Below, in pieces: positions 1 through 10,863 of a stretch of 64,000 nucleotides of DNA. Position 1 is the first letter of the stretch; each line of letters opens with the position of its first letter. Under the pieces are notes generated by a model. That model saw only the letters and a program-made list of their open reading frames with translations. It searched no databases and was not told where the DNA came from. Source of the stretch: Moniliella sp. 'wahieum' (taxonomy: Eukaryota; Basidiomycota; Moniliellomycetes; Moniliellales; Moniliellaceae); contig RSEE01000041.1 in assembly GCA_003971905.1 (NCBI GenBank), positions 434,001 to 498,000 of the forward strand, in the 5' to 3' direction. The position numbers and the translations under genes were made by a program.

Positions 1-2536
1 GCGCACACGGATTTTGGTCACCAGCTCGTACACCTTCGACTTGGGGTCGGACGCGTCGCCGGGCAGCTCCTCCCAGTGGTCGAAGACCGACTGGGGGAAG
101 GCCTGACCACCAGTAGCCTGGCGCAGGGCAGCGTTGAAACCGAACGACTCCGAGACGGGCAGGTAAGCCTTGACAGTGTACATGGGGTACCGGGGCGCTG
201 CTCCTCCATGACCACCTGGCCACGGCGCTTGTTGAGCGTCGAGTAGATACCACCCAGGCCCGACTCGGGGCACTGGATCTCGACCAGGTACATGGGCTCC
301 TGCAGCGCCGGGGTGGCGAGCAGCGCGGCAGCGTAGCAGACACGGCGCGCCGTGGGGATGATCTGTCCACCACCACGGTGGATGGCGTCCGTGTGCAGCG
401 TAACGTCGACCACGTTGAAGCGCACACCACGCATGGGCTCCTCGGCAAGAGGACCCTCCTTGGTGGCCCACTGGAACGCGGCCACACACGAGTCCTTGAT
501 CTCGTTAAGGTACTGCACACCCTTCGTCACACCACCCATCAGGTTGGGGCCAGTCGTGTCAGGGCCAAAGGTCCAGATCTTACGAGCGTCCGTAACGTCC
601 CAGCCAAACTCGTCGGCAAGGTAGCGAGCACGCGACTTGAAGTCGTCGCGGGGGTTGACCTTGCCCTCCTCAATCGCGCGCGACAGTTCCTCACCAAGGG
701 GAAGAGCGTCGACGTAAAGACGGTTGTGCTTGTTCTGCGCACTTGGACAGGGCAGTCATGCTGCTCTGCGTCGTCACAGTCTCACGGTAGCCAACAACGG
801 GGTCGGACTTCTTGAGGGGAACCTGGGCGTGGTCGTTCTCAAGGTCGTTGAGGCAGATCTCGAGGTGGAGCTCACCGGCACCGGCAACAATGTGCTCACC
901 CGACTCGCCAATCCACGCCTGCACACAGGGGTCCGACTTGGTCAGACGCTTCAGACCCTCGACCAGCTTGGGCAGGTCGTTGGCGTTCTTCACCTCAACG
1001 GCGACTTGCACGACGGGCGAGACCGAGAACTTCATGACACGCATGTTGTGCGCCGTCTCGGACGAGGTGAGGGTACCGCTCTTGAGCAGGAACTGGTCAA
1101 CACACCAACCAGACCCGAATGTTACCGGCGGGGCAGTCCTCAATGGGCTCGACGTAACGGCCCATCATGAGCACGGTACGCTGAATCGACTTGATGAACA
1201 GGTCGTCCTTCTTGCCGGGGCGGTAGTTCGGGCCCTGGATGCGGATCTTGGGGCCAGAGCGGACGGTACCAGAGAAGATACGGCCGAAGGCGTAGAAGCG
1301 GCCCTTGTCCGAGGTGGGGACCATCTTGGAAACGTAGAGCATCAGCGGGCCCTTGGGGTCGCAGTCACGGATACCAATGGCCGACTCGTCGTCCATGGGG
1401 CCCTCGTACAGCGTCTCCACGGTAGCGCTGCGCCGTCTTGGGCGAGGGGAGGTTGATGACAATCATCTCCAGCAGGGCGTCACCAGCGGGAGGAACTTGC
1501 GCATGACAACCTTGAGGAGGCCTTGCCCTCGAGGTCCTTCTCATCCTGGGTAAGGGGCACCTCGAGCTTCTCGAGAATCTTGGCAGTCTCGTCCTTCTTG
1601 AAGTTCATCACCGAGTCGAAGATACGGTAGATGGGGTCGAGAACGAACATGTTGAACGCACGCTCGAGGGGCTTGCCGTCAGCGTCGGTCGACTTGGTGG
1701 TCCACTTCTTGGTCTTGGGTTGAAGTAGTTGTCGCCCCACAGCTTGCCCATCATCTTCTCCTTGTCCACACCGAACTTCTTGGCGTAGCGGGCAGCGAAT
1801 TGGGACAGGGTGAAGGCCCAGCCGTGGAGACCCGAAGCGAAGGCGACAGTGCCCTTCTCGGGGTAGACCTGCGACTCGCCGAGGACGGGGTCGTTGTAGG
1901 TGGCAATGACCACGTTGACCGACTCGACAGTGCGCTGGAAAAGGTGTAGAGCTCCTCCTTCTCGACCTGCAGCTCGAGAAGAGCACGGTCGACCTTGTTC
2001 AAGCAGCAACAGGCTTGATACGCTCACCAAGAGCCTGGCGCAGCACAGTCTCGGTCTGGACGCACACACCCTCAATGCAGTCGACGACCAAGGGCACCGT
2101 CGGTCACACGCAGCAGCCGTGACCTCCGAGGAGAAGTCAACGTGCCCGGGCGAGTCAATGAGGTTGATCAAGAACTCGTTGCCCTGGACTCCTGCTTGAC
2201 GTTCTTCATCTCTCGGGAGAGAGGGGGAAGAACATGGAGATGGCAGTGGACTTGATGGTAATACCACGTCCTTCTCATCGTCGCGCGTGTCGTGAAACGC
2301 ATGTCACCAGCCTTGGCCGAGGCAATGATACCGGCCTTGGAGACAAGCGAGTCGGTCAGGGTGGACTTGCCGTGGTCGACGTGGGCAATAACACTCATGT
2401 TACGAATGTTGGTGGACTTGTCCATGAGACCACGGATCTCGTCAACGGTAAAGTTAACCCTGAGAGAAGAAGCCAAAAGTCAGCGCCAGCTCGGCATCAA
2501 CGTGGGGCCCAGCATCAAGGGGGGCCAGACGCACAT
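1..2536 (-). CDS. EFT2: translation elongation factor 2 (eEF2), 3' end outside window
   Basis: GTPase that translocates tRNA-mRNA on the ribosome in the cytosol. Visible in order from 2459 downwards: N-terminal [13 protein letters not shown], the P-loop [18 protein letters not shown] (G3), [15 protein letters not shown] (G4), the GLHGWAFTL segment, and near the window edge [16 protein letters not shown] and EIQCPE of domain V. The last roughly 15 residues are missing off position 1. No in-frame ATG precedes VNFTVDE. An intron at 2534-2460 (GTGCGT donor, CTCTCAG acceptor, 75 bp) would join AT (2536-2535) to G (2459) and recreate ATG GTT AAC, giving the usual fungal start MVNFTVDE. The reading frame changes at least six times (for instance near 2285, 2265, 2190, 2115, 1470 and 190) by 1-2 nt relative to the conserved protein. 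Identity is certain; integrity is not. Confidence 0.95.
2460..2534 (-). other. intron splitting the eEF2 initiation codon
   Basis: The donor GTGCGT follows AT at 2536-2535 and the acceptor CTCTCAG ends at 2460. Splicing gives ATG GTT AAC TTT, the conserved eEF2 start. No ATG in the frame of VNFTVDE exists between the acceptor and the next upstream stop. Confidence 0.6.
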
Positions 2537-2850
2537 TTTTGAAGGAAGCCCTTTCGGGGACGGTGGGGGGACTGGTGGGGAGTGGGGGGGGAGGCTCGCA
2601 ACGGGACGAGCGGGAAGGTGGCGGTAGAAAAAGTACTTCGGAGGCCAAACGCCGTGGCAAGAAGCAGAGCGGCGCGACCATTCCGACCGAAAAAATCCTC
2701 CTGAATTTTCGCGCGCACCATCCCACTCTTCCCCGGTCTGCGGCTTCATCTGGCACCAGGGCGCTGTTGCCACCTTGTATTTCGTTAGGGTTCGACATGC
2801 TCTGATGCCCTGCACTGCGGCCTGGTGCGGCGCTGCGCAATTGCAATTGG

Positions 2851-2860
2851 ACACTGCCCC
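2851..2860 (-). promoter_or_regulatory. GGGGCAGTGT upstream element of eEF2
   Basis: ACACTGCCCC on the plus strand, so GGGGCAGTGT in the sense direction of eEF2, about 315 bp before its start. A GCGCTGGGG sits within 20 bp. The same pair recurs upstream of several other genes in this window (see findings). Function is inferred only from recurrence. Confidence 0.3.
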
Positions 2861-3280
2861 CACGGCGCTGGGGCCACCGCGCGGTAGCAGGCACCAGGCG
2901 GCAATGCCTTTGGACGCTCAGCGTGGATTATGTAAGTGCACACCAGTCGCCCCAGGGAACCACCACTGGAAACCAGAGCCAGCCTGGCGGCTCACCTATT
3001 ATTTTTTGCTGCCACGTTTCTTCCTTCTTCACGCTATACTTGCTCCACTTGCAGTTCCTTTGGCGGCGTGACCAGTGCTGGAGACGAAAAGCATCTGCGT
3101 CATCCTCTCGATGCCAGCAGCCTCTGTCGATCAACCTCTCATCTGCGTCACATACACAACCGCCCCTCCTCCCACATCGTGAGTACTGGAGTGTGGGCAC
3201 GAGTAGATCCAGCGCCCACAGTCAACGCTTCAATTCTCTGGTAGGGGGGACGGCCTGCACAGATCGTTGGGGTTTGGAAC

Positions 3281-3520
3281 TTGAAGCTTCAAGCTTGAAG
3301 GTCAAAGTCCAAGGTCAGAGAGAAGTGAGATGTTAGGTCTCTGAGGCGCCTGAGGCCCCTGAAGTTCAGGCTTCCTTGAGCTTGAAGCTTGAAGGCTTGA
3401 TCAATGTTAATGATCCCTCTGCTGGCGCTGATGCATTGATACACTGATGTCTGCTGCTTCAAGCTTCAAGCTCTTGGACGCTTCATCAATTCATCGATCG
3501 TCATGCACCATGAACTTGCG
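3281..3520. repeat. TNA-heptad repeat cluster (AGCT, GGCC, TCGA types)
   Basis: TGAAGCT and TCAAGCT heptads alternate at 3281-3300 and recur at 3375-3395 and 3460-3472. TGAGGCG/TGAGGCC-like units lie at 3349-3365, and TCATCAATTCATCGATCG at 3484-3501. Units are T-G/C-A followed by a mostly self-complementary tetramer. Confidence 0.6.
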
Positions 3521-3740
3521 TAGTCCGTGCGTACTGATTGTGGGGCGACGAGAAGTCTTGTCGCGCTATTATGCACAACTCTAACTAACTCTAACTCTCT
3601 GTTGTACGTACATGGTGCCTGACATGCTGACAGAAGAGCGCTGAAACAGCAGCATATATATCCCAGACCTTGCATTTTGGCCAGAGACCCTATATAGGCC
3701 CCAGCCCACCCCAGCCGTTGGGTGGGCTAACTGTCGCGGA

Positions 3741-3780
3741 GCTTCAACTTGAAGCTTGAAGCTCTTGAAGCTTGAAGCAG
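3741..3780. repeat. TNA-heptad repeats, AGCT type
   Basis: Runs of TGAAGCT heptads with one 9-nt spacing variant, preceded by TTCAACTTGAAGC. Confidence 0.6.
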
Positions 3781-4335
3781 GACCTAGCGTGGTCACTATA
3801 TCTATATCTTCGTCTCCTTTTAGGAAATTTAGAGCGCCGCGTCTCCACAGCAAAGTGGGCGCACATGTTTGCCCCATCCTTTCCAACTCTCGAGAAAAAA
3901 AGAGTGCACGGGCCGCCTCTCTATAAAATACGTCTGAAGAGGTTATCATTTTGTTGCTGAAGAGGATTAGGCTGCCAGCAGCAATAGTGCGCGTAAAATA
4001 TGGTGGGATACGGATAGTGCTTGATGCTCTCATCGTATCCAGCTTGTTGCCGGTTACCCCCACACTATACCCCGGTGGCCGTGATGCGTAATGGCCCCAC
4101 AAGTCGTTGCGAAAATTGGCGGTCTATATACGCCACAAAAGAGGCTAATGTATATGGCCGCCGGCGCCTCAAAAGCGTACTCATCACCGGCATCGCCAGC
4201 AACCCCGCACGCTGTGGGGGTGTGTCAATGCTGTTTGGTGCCGATGGCAGCAGGATGCGGGGAGGAGGCTGAGCGTATACGATCCAGGCACACAATAGGT
4301 GTCTTCTTTCTGGCGTTTTGCGTTCTACTGCCGAA

Positions 4336-4400
4336 CATGCATGATGCTTGATGAGCTTGATGCATCTGTATCATCACACGTTGATCTCATCTCATTGTGA
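4336..4400. repeat. TNA-heptad repeats, TGCA/AGCT/GATC types
   Basis: ATGCATGATGCTTGATGAGC followed by TTGATGCATC and several TGATCTCA/TTGATC units. TGA recurs every 6-9 nt with TGCA, AGCT or GATC between. Confidence 0.5.
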
Positions 4401-4606
4401 TCTCATTGATTGCGCTGAGGCTCCCTTATGTGGGTCTGCATGATTGCGATGACGGCCCAGATGTGAACTCGGGTGCATAAAAGGACGACGACGAGGTCCT
4501 CTTTCTGCCGTCTCCCTCCTCCACCCACCCACTCTTCCTTTGACGTCTTAACCTCCCTTAACTCCTTAACCTCATTCCCCCATCTCTTTTCTCGCTCTTC
4601 TCCAAA

Positions 4607-5530
4607 ATGACCACCGGTCGTGTTGCCAACAAGATCGCTCTCGTAACGGGCGGGGGCAAGGGCATTGGGGCGGCCACCGCCCACGTCCTAGCGCGCGAAG
4701 GCGCCAAGGTCTTTGTTACCGACATTGATGACGTCGCTGGAGAGAAAGTCACTCAAGAAATCAATAACTCTGGCGGAGAGGCTCACTACGCCTACCTGAA
4801 CACTGCCTCCGACGCTGAGTGGGCATCAGTGATGAATCGGTTCGTTACTTTCCTTTTGGTCATCCAGCACTGCTGTGTGGTGATACATTCTTGTGTTGGT
4901 GGCGGGGTACGAGTGCTGACTGAGTGGATGGGGATGCGCGCAAAGATCGAGACAACGTTCGGACATCTCGACGTTTCTGGTCAATAATGCTGGCATCTTG
5001 CAGCTTGGTACGATTGCCAACACTTCGTTCGACCAATGGCACAAGGTGCAATCAGTCAACTCTGATGGTGTCTTCCTGGGGGTCAAGTATGCTGTTGAGC
5101 TGATGCGGAAGCACAATACCCCCGGTTCAATCATCAACTTGTGCTCCATTCTCGGTCAGTGGGCACGAGGAACTGTGTTGCCTATCCGCCAGCAAAGGAC
5201 TGGTGAACTCTTGACCAAGTCTGTCGCTTTGGACGAAGCACCTTATGGCATTCGGATTAACAACGTAGCCCTGCGTATATCGACACTCCATGCTGAACAT
5301 CATGTCGAAGGAGGAACACGATGCCCTGATCTCATTGCATCCTATGGGTCGGTTGGGACGGCCGGAAGAAGTGGCCAATGCCGTTCTGTTCTTGGCGTCG
5401 GATGAGTCGTCGTACACACAGGAAGCGAACTGATGGTCGATGGAGGATACACAGCCGGTAAGAATTTCATCTTACTCCGTTCCTTTTGTGGGTATCAAGT
5501 GACTGACTCATCTTTGCTCCATCAGCTTGA
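4607..5530 (+). CDS. short-chain dehydrogenase/reductase (SDR)
   Basis: Classical NAD(P)(H)-dependent SDR of about 260 residues; substrate not predictable. From ATG 4607 the protein has [13 protein letters not shown] (Rossmann TGxxxGxG, residues about 13-20), VTDID after beta-2, then [23 protein letters not shown] (YxxxK catalytic pair), [39 protein letters not shown] and [10 protein letters not shown]. An intron at about 4844-4945 (GTTACT/CAAAG) joins NRF to [10 protein letters not shown] second at 5458-5525 (GTAAGA/ATCAG) leaves GCC G|CT TGA, so the protein ends MVDGGYTAA. Small indels interrupt the frame near 4974 (extra T in DVLV), about 5180-5210 and about 5265. The family resembles bacterial-type 3-alpha/20-beta hydroxysteroid dehydrogenase-like SDRs. 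Confidence 0.85.
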
Positions 5531-7156
5531 CCAACTCCTTACCCATGCCCCACATGTGCATTTGCCCTTCTCTTTTCTCTCCCAACCCCAGTTCCCCTTA
5601 ACATATCCCTTTGTTTTCGGGAAGATTTTTGAGTGTCATCCACCTCTTCTCAGTGTGATGTCAGCCTAGTACATCTACGGCTGCTGTCCGACTCACCTAC
5701 CAGGGTATCTTCCTCTGTGTTGGTCTTCTCATTTACGGAATAGATCCATCATGATCTCATTTTCCTCCTGCAAAGTGCAACGACGTTATATTGTCACACT
5801 CTATATGCTGATCACCAAATTCAGGAGGAAGCAAGAAACGGCGTTCGTCCCCAAGGGCAAACGAGATGAGGTGTCACATGTCACCCTCCGAACATAGAGT
5901 CTAACAGCCGTGTTTGGGCCAATAACGCACCGTCATTAGGAAACAGTGTCGAGATCACTCGATCATCGATCACGCCGCATCCCCAAGAAGCCTCATTGGT
6001 TCCATCATGGTTAGCGCTTGCCTTGAGGTTGTTGAGATATATAGTACACCCCTAGAGGTGGCACAGGAGGCCGAGGGTTAATAATAACAGTGAGAAGGGG
6101 GATGAAGAGGGTGGAGGCTGTTGAAGAGCCGGGTGGCTCGTGCTTTAATTGATGGCCAATGTCCCTTCAGTTCCTCCTCATCAGGCCTAGGAGTTCCGCG
6201 GTTTTCTCTCTCTGTTTTTCCTTGTCCCGCAGCTTAGCCCCTGATGGCGACTCGCCGCTTGATGTTCCTTTGTATGCATTGCTGGTTGTCACACCATCAT
6301 CACCACTATAGTGCGATTGCATCACCCTGTGGAGGGCCATCAGGCCTCAGGACTCCCGCGGTCTCATCAGAGGCCTCAGCCTGAGGGGGTGCATAATAGA
6401 AGTATGACAGTCGGATGCGGAGACCCGATGACGCGAGTATGCTCCCACTGCTTCCGAGAGAAGGGATGGTGGTAAGTGTACTGTAAGAGGAGGATGGCAA
6501 GTGTTTTTTGGTTCCAACTAAATTATTCGTGGACACACAGCTGCGCCTTAATTTATTAAAGCCGCGGCCATACTTAACTGACGTGTGTCACGCATTCGAT
6601 AGCCTTCGGAGTAGAGCAGGGAGAGGGCTTTGGAGTCATAGCAGCCGTTGCGTACAACTCGCTAGCAGACGCTCCAACAACCACAGGGCATTGGGACCGT
6701 GTAGACGTGGCGAGGAGTCAGAACACCCGTCCGCCACACAGGGTCCCATTCCCTACCGGTGTGTGTGCTTTCGTATACCTCTGCTCATAAACATACGTGT
6801 CACACAACGCTTACAAGCGATAGTATCCCGTATAGTATACTCTGTGTACGTTTTTTAATCTCCGTAGCATATTCTCAAGCCGGGGGGAAGCAGAATCTTC
6901 TACATGATTCGCCATCGATCACAACAAGCTCTTCCCCGGTGAGGATGTGTGCGCCGTGCCCCCCCCCCCAGCTTCAGGTCACACAGGTACGATTACTACT
7001 TTGTTGTGTATCAATCTATCGCGGACTTAACGATAACCTCTTTTACACCTTTTAGCGTATATAACCCTTCACAGATCTTACACCCAACACGCAACCATCC
7101 GCACTGCTCTCTTCTTAACCAGGGACCACAGTCCTCAGCTAAACGCCCCAGCCTGC
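5531..7156. other. intergenic region with a dispersed repeat copy
   Basis: No coding sequence recognised in 1.6 kb. The central part (6170-6510) is similar to 48385-48660. The base composition is less GC-rich than the flanking genes. Confidence 0.5.
6170..6510 (+). repeat. dispersed repeat copy A
   Basis: Shares an ordered set of matching blocks with 48385-48660: CCTGATGGC, TTGATGTTCCT.TGTA, TTGCTGG, CACCA, AGTGCGA.TG, GAGG.CCATCAGG, GACTCC, GGTCTCATCAG, TGAGGGGG and GTGGT. Same orientation, estimated by eye at about 70% over the core 6235-6420. No terminal repeats or ORF seen. Class unknown. Confidence 0.45.
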
Positions 7157-8105
7157 ATGACACCTTCCAATCCCACAGCATCTGCCCTGGGGGGCCTCGA
7201 AGCGCATCTTCGCAACAGTGTCAGCAAGATACTGTCGCCTTCTGGCCGCATCACTTCGCTGCCTGTAATGGAGGATTCCCGCGCCCTCGCGCGTAAACCA
7301 TGATGAAACCGAGGCAATGCTCATCCCTCGATACAATGACCTGGACACCACGGACAGTCTAGATTGGACACTCTACGATGATACGACGAGCATCCTCCCT
7401 GTCAATACTCCGATGCTGCAAGTTTTCTTCCCCCGTACACCCAGTCTCGTTTCGAAAAAAAGATCGGATCGAACTGATGTACTCCAAGTACACATTGGGA
7501 TCTAAGATTTCCGTTCGTGTAAGTCGTCACCCTACCCATACCAGTCTACTTTTCTTTTTTCTTAAGGACCCCATCTTGGCATACTGACGTACACGTTTAT
7601 ATCTTCCTCTATCCAAAACAAACGGCTTCACGGGCCAGATCCTGTTCTCCACAGAGATTGAGTTCTTCGTCCCTCCTCATCATCTGAACCGGACCGATTG
7701 GTCATCCCAAACTGGGTCCGTCAAGTTGCGACTCAAGGATGAAGGTGGCAAGCATGTTCTCAGCGTTGTTCAAGCTGGAACACGTACCCATTTCCAATTA
7801 CGCTCGGTACAAGGCTCCGTTCTTGCTACAATCAAGACAGATGGGAAATCCAAGAAGAAAGGATCGTACGCTTTCCCCACTACCTCGGCAGTCCAGATAT
7901 ACTTATCAGCCGGGCTGACGACAAAGATTCCTGGATCTTAACCGAAGAGACATCTGGGCTTCAGGTTGCGCGCATCACTCGTCCCGAGGGTTTAATGAAG
8001 CGCAAAGCCAGCATCGAGGTCTTTTCGGGCAACTACATGTTCGTCATGGGAATTGCACTTGCTCTCTTCGAAAGGGACTACTTAATGGGCGTGGCAGCCC
8101 AGTGA
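7157..8105 (+). CDS. LURP-one-related / Tubby C-terminal-like domain protein
   Basis: Predicted small protein of the LOR (DUF567, phospholipid-scramblase-like) fold; no enzymatic role can be named. From ATG 7157 the reading shows MTPSNPTASALGGLEAHL, then after a frame change WTLYDDTT and KKxDRIELMYSKYTLGSKISV. Then come GQILFSTEIEFFVPP, KLRLKDEGGKHVLSVVQAG, FQLRSVQGSVLATIKTDGKS, DDKDSWILTEETSGLQVARI and YMFVMGIALALFERDYLMG, ending at TGA 8103. The alternation of beta-strand segments, the 'vA-I-tR' strand and the final hydrophobic helix that would pass through the barrel match LOR/Tubby-C proteins. An intron probably starts at 7519 (GTAAGT); its acceptor before 7636 is not clear. Two further frame changes (about 7297 and 7895) look like small indels. 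Confidence 0.5.
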
Positions 8106-8525
8106 AATCCCCTACTCTTCGATGAAGAGTTTCGTGTGGTTCTCTCACCTTTTCCCTTCAACACACCGCACGAAGTGAAAAAGCCCCCCCCCCCGCCCCA
8201 TACCCATGCTTATTTTGCGACACTCATGTCGTTACGACACGTCTCGCCACCCCTCTGTGATGTTGATCTTTTTTCCTCCTTTTATACACATTTTTGTTCT
8301 CTTATTGTTATCGATTTCATTGATCTCATCAGCACACACACTTCTTGTCCTTCAACCTGCCCCTTCCTCTACGTTCCTGGGTTCGTTTCTCTTCCTCTCC
8401 GGCTTCTCTCCACGACCAACACTACGAGTTCATTCAGTTAAAGTAGAGTTAAAGTATGTTACGTGTTGAGAATAATGAGCAACGTAGCAATCATGTTTTG
8501 TTGTTGGTTAATTGCGGGAAACAGA
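8106..8525. other. 3' flank and pyrimidine-rich spacer before tRNA
   Basis: AT- and CT-rich spacer with a C-run at 8187-8196 and no recognisable gene. AGTTAAAGTAGAGTTAAAGT at 8437-8456 is a short direct repeat. Confidence 0.4.
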
Positions 8526-8605
8526 GGACGGCTGGCGCAATGGTAGCGCGTCTGACTACGATGGTTGTAATCAGGAGGTTGCAGGTTCGACCCTTGCGTC
8601 GTTAG
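8526..8605 (+). tRNA. tRNA-Arg(ACG) with a short intron
   Basis: D arm GCGC-AATGGTA-GCGC (8535-8549). Anticodon stem TCTGA/TCAGG (8551-8555 and 8571-8575), with loop C-T-A-C-G-A then an insert of about 8 nt (8562-8569) before the last loop A. Variable loop 8576-8580; T arm GCAGG-TTCGACC-CTTGC (8581-8597). The ACG anticodon is at 8558-8560. The acceptor stem 8526-8532 pairs with 8598-8604 except for the terminal G-A and two G-U pairs. The insert lies where eukaryotic tRNA introns lie, after position 37. Confidence 0.7.
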
Positions 8606-9272
8606 AGCCGACACGGCGTCCTTTCCTTTTTTCTCTTTTGTGCTCTGGAGTATCCCCGAGACAAATCGCTCATCGATCGTCGATCTCTGCAGTCACACAC
8701 CAACCATCGCCTGGTATTGAAGGCGTTGATGACGTTGAATGTCTGCACTGGCTGAGCACACTGGCGTGGTGCCAGTGGCCCGCAACCAGCCGCAACCCCC
8801 GCAATGCGGGGGCCTCCCAGGCACTCGTCCTAGGACAGCGGGAATAACGGAGGTGGTGCGAACACGCTGCATTGCCATGGCCAGGTTGGTATAACCGGTA
8901 ACCCGCATTGCAAGCACCTCCTACGCACTCGAGACGAGGGCGGACTTGGTGGATCTGGCGGCCGAGGCCACGCAAGTAGACAAGAGCCCCGGCCGTGCTT
9001 GTCACAGTGACAACCACAGCGAGTCGGGTTCAACGTTCACTACTACTTGGTTGGTCTGGCCAGTGGGTGCGTACACGCTGCAGTTTGTCCGACATGTCCG
9101 ACTCCCGTGCTATTTAAACGGCAGCCATGTGGTCTGGCCGGTGGGACTGGTCCTCATCCTCACACATCCAACCTCTCCATCTCTGGCCTCATCTGACCCC
9201 GGTCGTCCTCTTCAACCTCCTTCCTCGCCCTTTTTGCTCAGCCACTCTTATCGTCGCCAACCTGGCTTCATC
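8606..9272. other. spacer between tRNA-Arg and methyltransferase
   Basis: No gene recognised. 8755-8925 contains several GCAATGC/GCATTGC inverted matches. The last 100 bp before 9273 is CT-rich, as expected for a 5' leader. Confidence 0.4.
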
Positions 9273-10633
9273 ATGGCCACTTTTTCATCCTCGACGTTCT
9301 CTGCTTCGGGCTATCTGGCTTTTCGGCCAGCTACCCGCCCTGGGTCTACCAGCTGATTGCTCAGTACCATGCCACGGGGCGTATCAGCGCGCAGGCCCTC
9401 CTCGCTGCTCAACGCGGCACACCTGCTTCCTTGCTCCACCCGCCCTCTGCGGCCCAAGGCGTTCGATGGGCACGGGCACTCGACTTGGGATGCGGTCCAG
9501 GGATCGGATCGCTACCGCTTTTGACCTACTTTGACTCGGTCACGGCCTCGGATCCCTCTAAGAAGATGATCGACCAAGCTCTGCGTGATCCCAACGACCC
9601 CTCCCTTCCCGACCACATCCGTCCTCGCCCTCTCACACCCGGTTCCATCTCGGCCGCTGTGACTGGAGCAGAGCCCCATGGCAAACTCGGCACCATCTCG
9701 TACCTGGTTGACAATGCCTTGACCTTGTCCAACTACCTTGACCAGTTTGGGGTCAAGTCACCAGACGATTCTGTGCCCGAGCAAGCCAAGGTCGATCTGG
9801 TCGTTTCGTTTCAAGCTGCTCACTGGTTCACGCCCTATGCGAAAATGTGGCAGACCTTTGACAAGGTCCTTCGTCCAGGAGGCAGCGTCATCTGCGTCAT
9901 TTACTCCGAGGTGTTCCTCCCCGAATACCCTTCGTTAACCCCGCTCATTGCGCAATTCACGACGGGCAAACCACTACCTGACCCGGAAGACGGCCTTGGT
10001 CCTTACTGGGAGCCAGGGAGGCAGATCCTCAATAACGGCATGATTGACTTGCCAGCTCCTTGGGTGGTGGAAACTACGGACTCGGCCGCATGGGACAAGA
10101 GTTCTTTCACGCGTCGCATCTTTAGCAATGGCAAAGGCACCAACGAGACTCCCCGCTGGCCGGTACAGACCGTTCCTGCACCTGAGAAGGAGGGCGCGAG
10201 GGGGGGCACCCCGCTGTCAAAGGAGGAGCTCGGAGCTGCCTCTGAGCTGGTCATGTCCAAGCCCGCGGATTGGGAAACCCTTCGCGGCTACCTGAGCACC
10301 TTCTCCAGCCTCCACAATTACCGCCAAGATCACCCCGATGACGAGAAAAATCAAGGCGGGATCCTTGAACGCTTTCTTCTCCGATTGCAGGCGGCGATGC
10401 TGGATGTGGAACGGGAAACCAACCCTGAAGCGTCGCTTCCCAACCACTTACCCTCCAGTGGCCCCTGCACGTGGTCGCTGTCAAAAAATGGGGTGACAGG
10501 TCTTCATTCAGGCATCATGCGCTGTCCGAATGACAACACCGAAGACGAAAGTACCTGCACCACTGATGAATGGAATCTGATTATCACGCTGCAACAATGG
10601 GATGGACCTCTGGAGACGGGACCGAGACCATAA
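9273..10633 (+). CDS. SAM-dependent methyltransferase, TMT1/CRG1-like
   Basis: Class I methyltransferase resembling yeast trans-aconitate methyltransferase and fungal CRG1-type enzymes; substrate unknown, probably a small acid. From ATG 9273: MATFSSSTFSASGYL, the family's short N-terminus before the YPPWVYQLIAQYH helix. Motif I is LDLGCGPGIGSLPLL (about residue 70), followed by TASDPSKKMIDQAL (motif II), VDLVVSFQAAHWF (motif III/post-I) and VLRPGGSVICVIYSEVF (motif IV). The C-terminal half (from about 10060) has DKSSFTRRIFSNGK, a YLSTFSSLHNYRQDHPDD helix and a terminal beta region. Stop TAA at 10631. The frame changes between 9320 and 9430; from 9431 the frame is open for 400 codons. The length of about 450 aa is longer than TMT1 (about 300). 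Confidence 0.8.
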
Positions 10634-10863
10634 CAAATCTGTACGAGGAAAAGCATATATGTGCTCTCCGCCAACTGAGGTAGGAGCCTTACCGGTAGGT
10701 GGTGGAGATGGTACGGCGTGAATCAGGGGTGGTGAGGGTCGGTATGAGCCGTGGAAGCTGACGCCGTGAAGGATGGGGAAATCGAGGAGGAAGCTTTTAA
10801 TCCGACAAAGAGGACCAGACGACTCATGGCCGTAGGGAGAGGTTGTCTCTCGCTTGGCATTTT

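Larger units (their letters stand above)
2537..4606. other. intergenic region between divergent eEF2 and SDR genes
   Basis: No gene recognised. It holds an ACACTGCCCC element at 2851-2860 next to GCGCTGGGG, and two zones of TNA-heptad repeats (3281-3520 and 3741-3780, 4336-4400). A TATA-like cataaaagg at about 4476 is followed by a pyrimidine-rich leader at 4500-4606 directly before the SDR start. Confidence 0.6.

Noticed and set aside
1-2476. Programmed ribosomal frameshifting in eEF2
   Set aside because: Breaks are numerous, differ in sequence and size, and occur in all neighbouring genes; there is no shared slippery motif.
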